Assembly (NCBI RefSeq): GCF_015207105.1
Contig: NZ_JADEXO010000014.1
Location: 1-64,000, forward strand
Source of the DNA: a cf. Phormidesmis sp. LEGE 11477
GTDB taxonomy: Bacteria; Cyanobacteriota; Cyanobacteriia; Phormidesmidales; Phormidesmidaceae
Length of the DNA stretch: 64,000 nt
Direction: 5' to 3'
The notes below the pieces were generated by a model. It saw only the letters and a list, made by a program, of their open reading frames with translations, did no database searches and had not been told where the DNA came from. The position numbers were made by a program, and so were the translations under genes. Positions 56,678 through 64,000 of this stretch are shown here, one piece after another; the first letter of the stretch is position 1, and each line of letters opens with the position of its first letter.

Positions 56678-57061
56678 ATGTCTACTGCAACTGACGAAAT
56701 TTTGGAAAAGCTGAAAACCCTATCTTTGCTAGAAGCCTCTGAGCTGGTTTCTCAGATTGAAGAAGCGTTTGGCGTGAGTGCGGCTGCACCTGTGGCAGTA
56801 GCTGGCGGTGGCGGTGGCGCGGCGGCGGCTGAAGAAGCTGAAGAAAAGACTGAATTCGATGTGGTCTTGGACGAAGTCCCTGGCGATAAGAAGATCGCTA
56901 TTCTGAAGGCGGTGCGCTCGATGACTGGATTGGGTCTAAAGGAAGCGAAAGGGATGGTCGAATCTGCGCCAGTAACCGTTAAGGAAGCGGTTGCTAAAGA
57001 CGCTGCGGAAGAAGCCAAGAAAACTTTGGAAGATGCAGGCGCTAAAGTTACCGTTAAGTAA
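56678..57061 (+). CDS. rplL: 50S ribosomal protein L7/L12
   Basis: 127 residues. N-terminal dimerisation helices ([20 protein letters not shown]), a Gly/Ala hinge ([18 protein letters not shown]) and the factor-binding C-terminal domain ([20 protein letters not shown]). Last gene of the block. Confidence 0.99.
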   Translation: MSTATDEILEKLKTLSLLEASELVSQIEEAFGVSAAAPVAVAGGGGGAAAAEEAEEKTEFDVVLDEVPGDKKIAILKAVRSMTGLGLKEAKGMVESAPVTVKEAVAKDAAEEAKKTLEDAGAKVTVK

Positions 57062-57110
57062 GCCAGATATAGGCTGGAGATGAGGCTAGCAATACCGAAA
57101 TCTACCTTTG

Positions 57111-57189
57111 TGCTCCTTCCCAAAGGAGGTCACTTTAGGCGATTCCAGTTAACGATAGCTAAGGGGAGTCAGTATTGCTGTCTCCCTTT
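57111..57189 (+). terminator. two hairpins after rplL
   Basis: First: CTCCTT (57113-57118) with AAGGAG (57123-57128). Second: AAGGGGAG (57161-57168) with CTCCCTTT (57182-57189) followed by TTC, overlapping the end of the convergent gene. The second looks the more likely terminator. Confidence 0.55.
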
Positions 57190-57638
57190 TCTGCATTTTG
57201 GAACGATTGTTCAACGAATTGGGTAAACGATTCAAATTCGATAAAATCTTGCTTTAGATCTGGCCATTCTCGATAGATCAGCTGACAGCGGAGGGTTCTT
57301 TGCATATCCTTGCGCCAGACGTTCCAAATCGAAGCATCAAGATATTTCTGATAGGCCAGATAGTCTACAGATTGAATGACGAATAGGTATCGACGGACGG
57401 CTGCAGTTAGTTCGGGACTACGTGGTGGCAACTGACTGTCATCGAAACGGTTGTAGAAGGCGTTGTTCGGAAAATTTTCTACAGCCTTCTGATGGCGCTC
57501 AGAATAGAGATTGTATGTATCAACGTTCCATTGTCTTTTGCTAAGTCTGGTATTAGAGCGAATGGAGAGAGCTGCAAAGATAACAGACACCACGCCAGCA
57601 ATCTGTGAAAGTTGAGCAGTCGTTTCGAGCCAGTTCAT
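57159..57638 (-). CDS. hypothetical membrane-anchored protein
   Basis: 159 residues. One N-terminal membrane helix (about 9-26, LSQIAGVVSVIFAALSI), then a soluble helical domain rich in aromatic residues (WNVDTYNLYSERHQ, FYNRFDD, VDYLAYQKYLDASIWNVW). It resembles small DUF4760-type proteins in layout only. It follows the HpnB-like gene by 29 bp on the same strand and may be co-transcribed. Confidence 0.65.
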   Translation of the reverse strand: MNWLETTAQLSQIAGVVSVIFAALSIRSNTRLSKRQWNVDTYNLYSERHQKAVENFPNNAFYNRFDDSQLPPRSPELTAAVRRYLFVIQSVDYLAYQKYLDASIWNVWRKDMQRTLRCQLIYREWPDLKQDFIEFESFTQFVEQSFQNAEKGDSNTDSP

Positions 57639-57667
57639 GTTCAGTTCTCTGTGGAAGACAGTATCCC

Positions 57668-58864
57668 TTAGCTAGCGCTGCGATCGCTATATATTCGCCC
57701 TTTCCACTCGCTGCCGCCGCCTATCCAGTATTGCCGCGCCGAGTCAATGGTCATCAGCGTGTAGAGTAGCGCAATGATCGGCAGGGCAAAAGCCATCCAA
57801 TACGGACTTTTATACAGGCGGAGTGTGGGCCAGTAGGCGAGTGCCATCATCAGCCAGCCGAGTAAGCCAAGGAGCGCGATCGCCCACTCTCCTATCACCA
57901 TACCGATCAAAAATCCCAGCGGCGGTGTCCAGTATACCAACGCCATACCGATCACTGTTCCTGCTAACAGCAAAGGAGAGTAGTTGAGCTGCGTGTAGGC
58001 GCTCCGGGCTACCATTTGCCATAGACTGCGAAAGCTAGGATAGGGGCGCAGACTTTTCACCTCATTGCTGAGGCCCAGCCAAATCGGACCGCCTGCTTTC
58101 ACGGCGGCTCCTAGCGCGCAGTCATCAATGAGAGCCTTTCTGATAGTTTGAAGTCCATTAATCCGTGAAAGCGCTTCAAACCGTAGCAGCACACAGCCGC
58201 CCGCCGCCGCCGCCGTTTTCTTATTAGGATTGTTGACCCAAGGAAAGGGATAAAGCAGTTGAAAAAAGAAGATAAAGGCAGGAATCAACAGTTGTTCCCA
58301 AAAGCTCTGAGTCCGCAATTGCACCATCAAAGAAACAAGATCTAGCTTTTTTGTTTCTGCCTTTGCGACTAGTTGTTGTAGATTTTCAGAAGGATGTTCA
58401 ATGTCTGCATCGGTGAATAGTACATATTCTGGGGGGCTTGCCTGCCGCTGCAAGTCTCGAAAACCTTGTTCTAGCGCCCATAGTTTGCCTGTCCAACCTG
58501 TTGGCAGAGCTGTTCCTAAGAGAACAGTGAGAATTTCTGTTTTATTAAGTGACGCGGCAGTTTGCGTGGCGATCTGAGCAGTTTTGTCCGTACTTTTGTC
58601 ATCGATCAACAAGATAGAAAGTTTTCCCGGATAGGACTGGCTGAGGTGCGATCGCACTACTCTTTCAATCAAATCCGCCTCATTTCTAGCCGGGATCACT
58701 ACTGCGACTGCAGGCCACGTGCCCTGCAATTCGGCCATTTGCGACTTTTTATCGCCTAGCTGCTGGTCTGCTCGCCAGAACTGGCCCCACAACAGCAGTA
58801 GCCCTATCCAAATGATCGCGGCGACAGCGCTCAGCCATAATAAAGCAGTTTCCATTTTATCCAT
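57668..58864 (-). CDS. hpnB: hopanoid-associated glycosyltransferase (HpnB-like)
   Basis: 398 residues. An N-terminal membrane helix (about 8-26), then a GT2 domain: VAVVIPARNEADLIERVV, LLIDDKSTDKTAQIA and the metal motif LFTDADIEHPSENL, with GGCVLLRFEAL and IDDCALGAAVK behind. Three to four membrane helices are at the C-terminus. The layout and the divergent squalene-hopene cyclase gene (66 bp between starts) support HpnB. Its exact sugar reaction is not established in the family. Confidence 0.88.
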   Translation of the reverse strand: MDKMETALLWLSAVAAIIWIGLLLLWGQFWRADQQLGDKKSQMAELQGTWPAVAVVIPARNEADLIERVVRSHLSQSYPGKLSILLIDDKSTDKTAQIATQTAASLNKTEILTVLLGTALPTGWTGKLWALEQGFRDLQRQASPPEYVLFTDADIEHPSENLQQLVAKAETKKLDLVSLMVQLRTQSFWEQLLIPAFIFFFQLLYPFPWVNNPNKKTAAAAGGCVLLRFEALSRINGLQTIRKALIDDCALGAAVKAGGPIWLGLSNEVKSLRPYPSFRSLWQMVARSAYTQLNYSPLLLAGTVIGMALVYWTPPLGFLIGMVIGEWAIALLGLLGWLMMALAYWPTLRLYKSPYWMAFALPIIALLYTLMTIDSARQYWIGGGSEWKGRIYSDRSAS

Positions 58865-58930
58865 TGAAGAATTTGCATTATGCTATCTCAATAACGCCCC
58901 CTGACAATGACGATCTAGCCCCAAAACTAC

Positions 58931-60922
58931 ATGTCAATTCCATCTCCTTTGCAAACGAAGACACTCTCTTCGAGTATTCACAAAACAATTGAAGCAGCCC
59001 AACAACATCTACTTTCTATTCAAACGCCAACGGGCTATTGGTGGGCCGATCTTGAATCAAATGCCAGTATCACCGCTGAAGTTGTTTTGTTGCACAAGAT
59101 TTGGGGGACGCTAGAGCGTCAGCCTTTGGCCAAACTAGAAAATTACCTCCGTTCTCAGCAGAGGATGCACGGTGGTTGGGAGCTTTACTGGAACGACGGT
59201 GGCAACTTAAGTACTTCTGTAGAAGCGTACATGGGCTTGAGATTGTTGGGCGTTCCGGCTAGCGACCCAGACTTGGTCAAGGCAAAGCAATTTATCTTGC
59301 ACCGGGGCGGCATTAGCAAAACTCGCATCTTTACTAAATTTCATTTAGCGCTGATCGGCTGCTATCGCTGGCAAGGACTGCCTTCTTTACCCGCATGGGT
59401 GATGCAGTTAGAGCAACCATTCCCGTTCAGTATCTATGAGCTATCTAGCTGGGCTAGAGGCAGTACAGTCCCGTTACTCATTGTCTTTGATAAAAAACCT
59501 GTTTATTCTGTTCAACCTAGCGTTAATCTCAACGAACTCTTTGCTGAAGGCGTTGAGAATGTACGCTGGGGATTAGAAGAAAAAGGGGACTGGAGTGATG
59601 CCTTTCTGTGGCTAGATAAAGCCTTTAAACTAGCTGAATCGGCTAATCTTGTTCCTTTTAGAGAAGAGAGTATTCGCAAAGCGGAAAAGTGGATTTTAGA
59701 ACGACAAGAGCCTTCTGGAGATTGGGGCGGCATTATTCCAGCGATGCTAAATTCTATGCTGGCGTTGCGGGCACTGGGCTATGACCTTAGCGATCCGGTC
59801 GTGCGCCGTGGATTTAGTGCCATTGATAATTTCATGGTGGAGTCAGAAACAGAATGCTGGGCACAGCCTTGTATCTCGCCAGTATGGGATACGGGACTGG
59901 CAGTGCGATCGCTCACCGACTCTGGACTTCCATCAGATCACCCAGCTTTAGTAAAGGCGGGTCAGTGGCTACTAGATAAACAGATCTTAAGCTACGGCGA
60001 TTGGTCAGTCAAAAATCCTCAGGGTCAGCCGGGAGGATGGGCGTTTGAGTTTGAAAACAGCTTCTACCCTGATGTGGACGATACAGCAGTGGTGGCGATG
60101 GCCTTGCAAGATATTACACTGCCTGATGAGCTGTTGAAAAGACATGCGATCGCCCGCGCCGTGCGCTGGATCGCTACCATGCAGTGTACAACCGGTGGCT
60201 GGGCAGCCTTTGATATCAACAACGACCAAGATTGGCTCAACGACATTCCCTATGGCGATTTGAGAGCCATGATTGACCCGAGCACTGCCGACATCACGGG
60301 CCGAGTGTTAGAGATGCACGGTCGATTCGCCAATGACCTGGAGCTGTCCAACAGCTATGCCGCCGATCTCACTGCTTACCGACTCTCTAGAGGGCTCAGC
60401 TATCTGATCAAAGAGCAAGAATCAGACGGTAGCTGGTTTGGTCGATGGGGCGTCAACTATATCTATGGCACCGGGCAAGCACTTTCAGCGCTAGCACTGA
60501 TTGCCCCTGAACGCTGTCGTATTCAGATAGAGCGGGGTATCGCCTGGTTCGTTAGCGTTCAAAATGCAGACGGCGGCTGGGGTGAGACTTGCGAGAGCTA
60601 CAAGGATAAAAGTCTCAAAGGAAAAGGCATTAGCACGGCTTCTCAAACGGCCTGGGCGCTTCTAGGTTTACTAGATGTCGGCTTTTGCCTGAATCCAGTT
60701 GCCAAGGCTGCCGTAGACAAAGGCATACAGTACCTGGTAAACACTCAGATAGACGGTACCTGGCAAGAGGAAGCTTTCACTGGCACTGGCTTTCCTCAGC
60801 ATTTCTATCTACGCTATCGCCTGTATTGCCACTACTTTCCGCTGATGGCCTTAGGGCGATACCAACAGATGATAGATACTGAACCTATGAGTTCGTATTC
60901 AGGTTCTTTGACAGCGCGCTGA
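58931..60922 (+). CDS. shc: squalene-hopene cyclase
   Basis: Cyclises squalene to hopene, a bacterial membrane-ordering triterpene. 663 residues. The protonating DxDD motif is DVDD at 381-384 (FYPDVDDTAVVAMAL). Repeated QW motifs (for example QEPSGDWGG, QCTTGGWAAF, QESDGSWFGRWGVNY, QNADGGWGE) stabilise the alpha/alpha barrels. Full length. The 3' end is overlapped on the other strand by a nuclease-like remnant. Confidence 0.97.
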   Translation: MSIPSPLQTKTLSSSIHKTIEAAQQHLLSIQTPTGYWWADLESNASITAEVVLLHKIWGTLERQPLAKLENYLRSQQRMHGGWELYWNDGGNLSTSVEAYMGLRLLGVPASDPDLVKAKQFILHRGGISKTRIFTKFHLALIGCYRWQGLPSLPAWVMQLEQPFPFSIYELSSWARGSTVPLLIVFDKKPVYSVQPSVNLNELFAEGVENVRWGLEEKGDWSDAFLWLDKAFKLAESANLVPFREESIRKAEKWILERQEPSGDWGGIIPAMLNSMLALRALGYDLSDPVVRRGFSAIDNFMVESETECWAQPCISPVWDTGLAVRSLTDSGLPSDHPALVKAGQWLLDKQILSYGDWSVKNPQGQPGGWAFEFENSFYPDVDDTAVVAMALQDITLPDELLKRHAIARAVRWIATMQCTTGGWAAFDINNDQDWLNDIPYGDLRAMIDPSTADITGRVLEMHGRFANDLELSNSYAADLTAYRLSRGLSYLIKEQESDGSWFGRWGVNYIYGTGQALSALALIAPERCRIQIERGIAWFVSVQNADGGWGETCESYKDKSLKGKGISTASQTAWALLGLLDVGFCLNPVAKAAVDKGIQYLVNTQIDGTWQEEAFTGTGFPQHFYLRYRLYCHYFPLMALGRYQQMIDTEPMSSYSGSLTAR

Positions 60923-61089
60923 GCTATTCGCGTCCTGAGCTGTTCTACTTCGGCTGTGCTAAGACCCGTGCTCTGGGAGATGTTCCTAACTGCAAGCTGA
61001 TCCAAGAGCAACCGGGTGAGCGCTCTTTTCTCCTCTCTTCGACCTCGCTCTTTTAGCGGATATATCATCAGGCCATCTAGGCGAAGCTA
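60905..61089 (-). pseudogene. remnant of an Rpn/PD-(D/E)XK-type protein, C-terminal part
   Basis: The minus-strand frame reads DGLMIYPLKERGRREEKRA and then ISQSTGLSTAEVEQLR, where the frame continues into shc. A basic Arg/Glu-rich linker followed by 'I-x-x-x-T-G-L-S-x-x-E-V-x-x-L' is the usual C-terminal pattern of Rpn-family recombination-promoting nuclease and related proteins in cyanobacteria. A stop codon (TAG) cuts the frame a few codons upstream of the listed region, and nothing upstream encodes the catalytic domain. Identification is by pattern only. Confidence 0.4.
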
Positions 61090-61406
61090 GTTGTTATTTG
61101 ATATATAGCAATGCGCGGATGCATACTCTTCGAGAAGGTAAAGCCCACGTGCAATTGCTATGCACTTTGCATTGTATGACAAGGGCTGTAGCCTTTCGGG
61201 GTGTAGTAAGCAAAGTGCGAAAAGCTATAGGCACTGTACTTTTCGTCTCTATGACAGCTATTGCAAGCGAGCCATTTGCCTGAATTATTTGCTGAGTCAG
61301 TAGTCATTTATTGAGCCAGCATGCAAGGTCAAACTAAGCCAATACGAATGAGCGAACTATATAGAACTGTACATCTTAGTTTCTATAGGCTCGCTATACT
61401 GTCGGC
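61090..61406. other. 317-bp region upstream of the LysR gene
   Basis: No coding region recognised. It contains short direct repeats (GCAATTGCTATGCA, ATAGCAATGCG) and the putative LysR promoter and operator (61361-61400). Confidence 0.5.
61361..61400 (+). promoter_or_regulatory. putative operator and -10 element of the LysR gene
   Basis: ATAGAACT (61361-61368) and AGTTTCTAT (61378-61386) form a near-palindrome with a T-N11-A-like spacing. TATACT (61395-61400) ends 6 bp before the ATG, so a transcript from it would be nearly leaderless. No good -35 seen. Confidence 0.45.
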
Positions 61407-62309
61407 ATGAAAAGTAACGCTCAAAATAGAATTAAGCTTTCTCAGCTACAGATCTTAGTAGCGGTGGCGGAGTATGAAAATTTTAGTGAGGCAGCGCTGA
61501 GTTTAGGCATCTCGCAGTCGGCGGTGAGCCACGCGATCGCCTCTCTAGAAGACTACCTCGGCATTGTTCTATTCAATCGAGGCAGACATGGCGCAACCCT
61601 GACAGCAGTAGGCGATCGCATCCTCAAACATGCCAAAACAATCACCAGCAGCACAGATGCAATTCTACAAGAGGCGACGGCTGCTAAAGGATTAGAAAAG
61701 GGACAGGTGCGTATTGCTAGCTTTCGCAGCGTCTCTACTCACATTTTGCCTAGGGCAATTAAAGCGCTCCATCAAAAGCGGCCAGGTATCACGCTGAGCT
61801 TGACTGAACACGACAGTAACAAAGCAGTTGAACAAGCCCTAAAAGAGGGCCGAGCAGATATTGGGATTGTGCTAATGCCAGCTGGGAAAGGGCTCACTGC
61901 CTGGGAGCTGCTACAGGATGAGTTTGTTGTTCTTTTACCACCTGACGCTAAGCTTGAAAGCAACAGTCTTACCTGGAGCGAACTCTCGAAACAGCCTTTG
62001 ATTATGTCGCCAGTCGACTATCCGGCGATGCGTCCGGTGTACGAACACATCAATGCGCTAGGCTACTGGCTGAATGTCGTCAACGAAGTCGAAACCGATG
62101 CGGCTATCGTTAGCCTTGTAGAGCAGGGCATCGGTGGCACTATTTTACCAAGGCTAGCGGCTGAGCCTATTCCTGCTACGGTTCAGGTGTTTTCTTTGCC
62201 TGAGCCCTTGATGAGAGTGATTGGGGTGGCGATCGCGACAGAAACCTTGCAGCCTCCCCCTGTTTATGCCTTGCTAGAGATGCTGAAGGACGTGGCAGTA
62301 AGCAGTTAA
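61407..62309 (+). CDS. LysR-family transcriptional regulator
   Basis: 300 residues. The winged helix-turn-helix is at about 10-65 (LSQLQILVAVAEYENFSEAALSLGISQSAVSHAI in outline: AVAEYENFSEAALSLGIS then QSAVSHAIASLEDYL). The effector-binding domain follows (VRIASFRSVSTHILP, GRADIGIVLMP, GIGGTILPRLAAEPI). It resembles the cyanobacterial CysR/NtcB/CmpR group only generally. No divergent target gene is adjacent, so the regulon is unknown. Confidence 0.93.
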   Translation: MKSNAQNRIKLSQLQILVAVAEYENFSEAALSLGISQSAVSHAIASLEDYLGIVLFNRGRHGATLTAVGDRILKHAKTITSSTDAILQEATAAKGLEKGQVRIASFRSVSTHILPRAIKALHQKRPGITLSLTEHDSNKAVEQALKEGRADIGIVLMPAGKGLTAWELLQDEFVVLLPPDAKLESNSLTWSELSKQPLIMSPVDYPAMRPVYEHINALGYWLNVVNEVETDAAIVSLVEQGIGGTILPRLAAEPIPATVQVFSLPEPLMRVIGVAIATETLQPPPVYALLEMLKDVAVSS

Positions 62310-62325
62310 TACCGCCTAAACTTCT

Positions 62326-62532
62326 CTAGATGAAAGGATCGGCCATCGCTGCGGAGAGATCTAACAGTTGCTGATAGTGCCAGCCAACGTCATTCATTTT
62401 GTCGTTTCCTTTTTTAGAAGACCTATTTATTTCTTCTGTCCCGTAAGATTGCTCAAGGCTCTTTGAAAGATGCACCAGCTGAGCAGTGTCCCAGAGAGTT
62501 GCTTTCGAGGGTTTTATAGAGGGTTTCTTCAT
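62326..62532 (-). CDS. small hypothetical protein
   Basis: 68 residues, mostly hydrophilic: TLWDTAQLVHLSKSLEQSYG then DVGWHYQQLLDLSAAM. Convergent with the LysR gene. No family recognised and no clear ribosome-binding site. The Trp-containing motifs make coding plausible but unproven. Confidence 0.4.
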   Translation of the reverse strand: MKKPSIKPSKATLWDTAQLVHLSKSLEQSYGTEEINRSSKKGNDKMNDVGWHYQQLLDLSAAMADPFI

Positions 62533-62651
62533 AGGATAAAGGCTTCCAAAGTAGCCTAACTAATGTACCCTCTCATCATAGAAAACCGTATTGAAATATA
62601 CCAAAAATGGCCGTTATCCTCTCTATGAGAAGCTTAGATGGTGGCGTTTTC

Positions 62652-63992
62652 TCAGCCCGTCACGAAAAGACCCTCTACGACCACAGCGGGCGTGTAGGTA
62701 GAGCCATTCCACTGCCTGTCGCTACCTAGAGCAATCAGATTCTTCAGCGCCGAGTAGGCATTGCCAGAAACCATGGTGTCTTTCACTCGGCCAACGATCT
62801 CACCAGCCCTTACCCGGTAGCCCAGCTCCAAATTCACTGAGAGATTACCGGTGATATCACCGCCTTCTCCCATCATCTGATCGACGATGATTGCCTCTGT
62901 CTGCTGAGCGATCAGCGCCTCCCATGGTAGCTTGCCAGCGGTCACCAGTAGGTTAATTAGCCCTGGCGTCGGATATCCGCCTAGACCAGGTCGAATGCCG
63001 TTACCGCTAGATCCGCTGATACCTGGCATCTCTGCACTTAATCTGGCTGTCGAACCGGTTGTCAAGTCTGTATACCAGCTTTTGACTACGCCTTTTTCCA
63101 CAAAATCAATTGACTGAGTTAGCACACCCTCATCGTCAAAAGGACAGCTATAGGGACCTACATGAGGATCTTGGCGTAGCGTAATGGCTGGCGAGATGAC
63201 GTGATCGCCCCATTTATCTCCCCACGGCGACGTGCCTTCTTTCACGTTTTTTCCATTCAGCGCCGATCGCAGCGTACTCCAAAGCAGCCCCGCCGCTCTA
63301 GCGGTAAAAATTATCGGTACCTGACCACTGATCGGGGCCACCGTCCGCTGAGCCCAGTCCATTCTTTCGATAATGCTGCTGGCGGTTGCCATCACGTCTA
63401 TGCGATCACGTCCGATCACGCCATCGCCGACGCTCAAAAAGTCGTCCTGGCCGATCAGCTCAGCGTTGAGATAGCCACCTAGCGTCGTATCTTGATGGCG
63501 ATAGTCTAGCCCCTCAGAATTAAGCAAGCGAGTGGTTTCTACATTGCAAGATAGCTCTGCCTCGCAAACCGCTTCTGGAAAGTGTTCCTTGATATGGGCG
63601 ATCGCGGCCCAGCCCTGATCGATTAGCTGCTCAATTGGCACTGACTGTCCAATCTGGCCAAAGTCCTTTTGCTCACCGCTCGCTAATCTTGGTGTTTCCG
63701 GTTGATTCAGTTGGCTTACTGCCAGCGCCTTTTCGATCAGCACGGCGGGCTCTACTGGCCCATAGCCCACCGCCACACCAGGTTTGCCGTCTTTCCACAG
63801 CCGTAGAGACACCCCTTCGGCCTGCGTTGTCTCAACCTGCTTCAGCCGATTGCCTTCAAAGATAGCTGGCCGATCGAACGAGCTAGACTGATAGACTTCT
63901 ACTGCCTGAGCGCCCTGTGTCAGAGCGCCTTTCAAAAGCTGCTCTGGCAAATCAGCAGCAAAATCATTCCCTTTTAGTATCTCGGCCATCAT
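62652..63992 (-). CDS. pmbA: TldE/PmbA-type metalloprotease subunit
   Basis: 446 residues, complete in the window. N-terminal GALTQGAQAVEVYQSSSFDRP, the FEGNRLKQVETTQAEGVSLR region and the C-terminal TldD/PmbA domain (CPFDDEGVLTQ, GNGIRPGLGGYPTPGLINLLV, VSGNAYSALKNLIALGSD). The HExxxH-type zinc motif of TldD is absent, so this is the TldE (PmbA) partner. TldD-TldE process modified peptides. The gene usually follows tldD, which would lie beyond 64000. Confidence 0.9.
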   Translation of the reverse strand: MMAEILKGNDFAADLPEQLLKGALTQGAQAVEVYQSSSFDRPAIFEGNRLKQVETTQAEGVSLRLWKDGKPGVAVGYGPVEPAVLIEKALAVSQLNQPETPRLASGEQKDFGQIGQSVPIEQLIDQGWAAIAHIKEHFPEAVCEAELSCNVETTRLLNSEGLDYRHQDTTLGGYLNAELIGQDDFLSVGDGVIGRDRIDVMATASSIIERMDWAQRTVAPISGQVPIIFTARAAGLLWSTLRSALNGKNVKEGTSPWGDKWGDHVISPAITLRQDPHVGPYSCPFDDEGVLTQSIDFVEKGVVKSWYTDLTTGSTARLSAEMPGISGSSGNGIRPGLGGYPTPGLINLLVTAGKLPWEALIAQQTEAIIVDQMMGEGGDITGNLSVNLELGYRVRAGEIVGRVKDTMVSGNAYSALKNLIALGSDRQWNGSTYTPAVVVEGLFVTG

Positions 63993-64000
63993 CTTTCACT

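Noticed and set aside
57123-57131. AAAGGAGGT after rplL as a ribosome-binding site
   Set aside because: Although it looks like a perfect Shine-Dalgarno, no start codon with a usable frame follows; it is one arm of a hairpin.
60905-61089. Intact small gene at the end of shc
   Set aside because: The frame is broken upstream and continues antisense into shc; treated as a remnant instead.

Overview
The window is a piece of a cyanobacterial chromosome. The evidence is direct: petB/petD, psbB/psbT, psbM, rubA-ycf48-psbE-psbF-psbL-psbJ, psaI, ndhC-ndhK-ndhJ, ctpA and pxcA are all present. HIP1 octamers (GCGATCGC) occur throughout, in genes and in gaps. The gene orders rps1-nrdR-psbT-psbB (read on the minus strand) and trnW-secE-nusG-rplK-rplA-rplJ-rplL are typical of cyanobacteria. 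Composition is moderate GC with very frequent CTAG and GCTAGC. A filamentous or large-celled Leptolyngbya/Synechococcus-like lineage is plausible, but the genus cannot be fixed from sequence reading alone. I see no phage, insertion sequence, CRISPR array or rRNA operon.

Layout. 1-2042: sugar metabolism (glycosyltransferase fragment, gmd) and an anti-sigma-type kinase. 2165-5261: petBD (minus) divergent from the D1-processing protease ctpA. 5310-12843: housekeeping and conserved cyanobacterial genes (HD phosphohydrolase, degenerate metallo-beta-lactamase fold protein, EGY-like site-2 protease, thrC, msrA). 13153-19633: a CAP-domain protein with both lipobox and PEP-CTERM-like tail, ABC-2 permease, periplasmic peroxiredoxin, nfu, serS, rseP-nth, rpsN. 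19816-25573: M56/BlaI pair, metK, HAD phosphatase, rps1, nrdR. 25854-30252: psbT/psbB, a ferredoxin-like protein, psbM, pxcA. 30372-35612: phosphopantetheinyl transferase and a polysaccharide locus. 35822-40751: ndhJKC, then rubA-ycf48-psbEFLJ, then psaI. 41496-52000: stress membrane protein, an unrecognised 489-residue protein, photolyase, NUDIX, folK, trxA, fabG, dcd, a CobO-like protein without a Walker A motif, rph, a TonB-like protein and map. 52278-57061: ribosomal/secretion/transcription block. 57159-63992: hopanoid pair (HpnB-like glycosyltransferase and squalene-hopene cyclase), a nuclease-like remnant, a LysR regulator and TldE/PmbA.

How the genes fit together. Much of the window builds and maintains the photosynthetic apparatus: cytochrome b6f, photosystem II core and small subunits, D1 maturation (CtpA), PSII/PSI assembly factors (RubA, Ycf48), NDH-1 and light-driven proton extrusion. 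The rest is translation, tRNA charging, membrane lipids (hopanoids) and cell-surface polysaccharide.

The most unusual feature is not a gene. More than fifteen short, imperfect tandem repeats (unit 12-19 bp, most often 14 bp) sit at gene boundaries. Several run across a stop codon or start immediately after one (HD gene, M50 protease, rps1, psbL, rplS, secE, the 489-residue protein, folK). This looks like a recurrent process acting at gene ends, and it is the main item for a second look.
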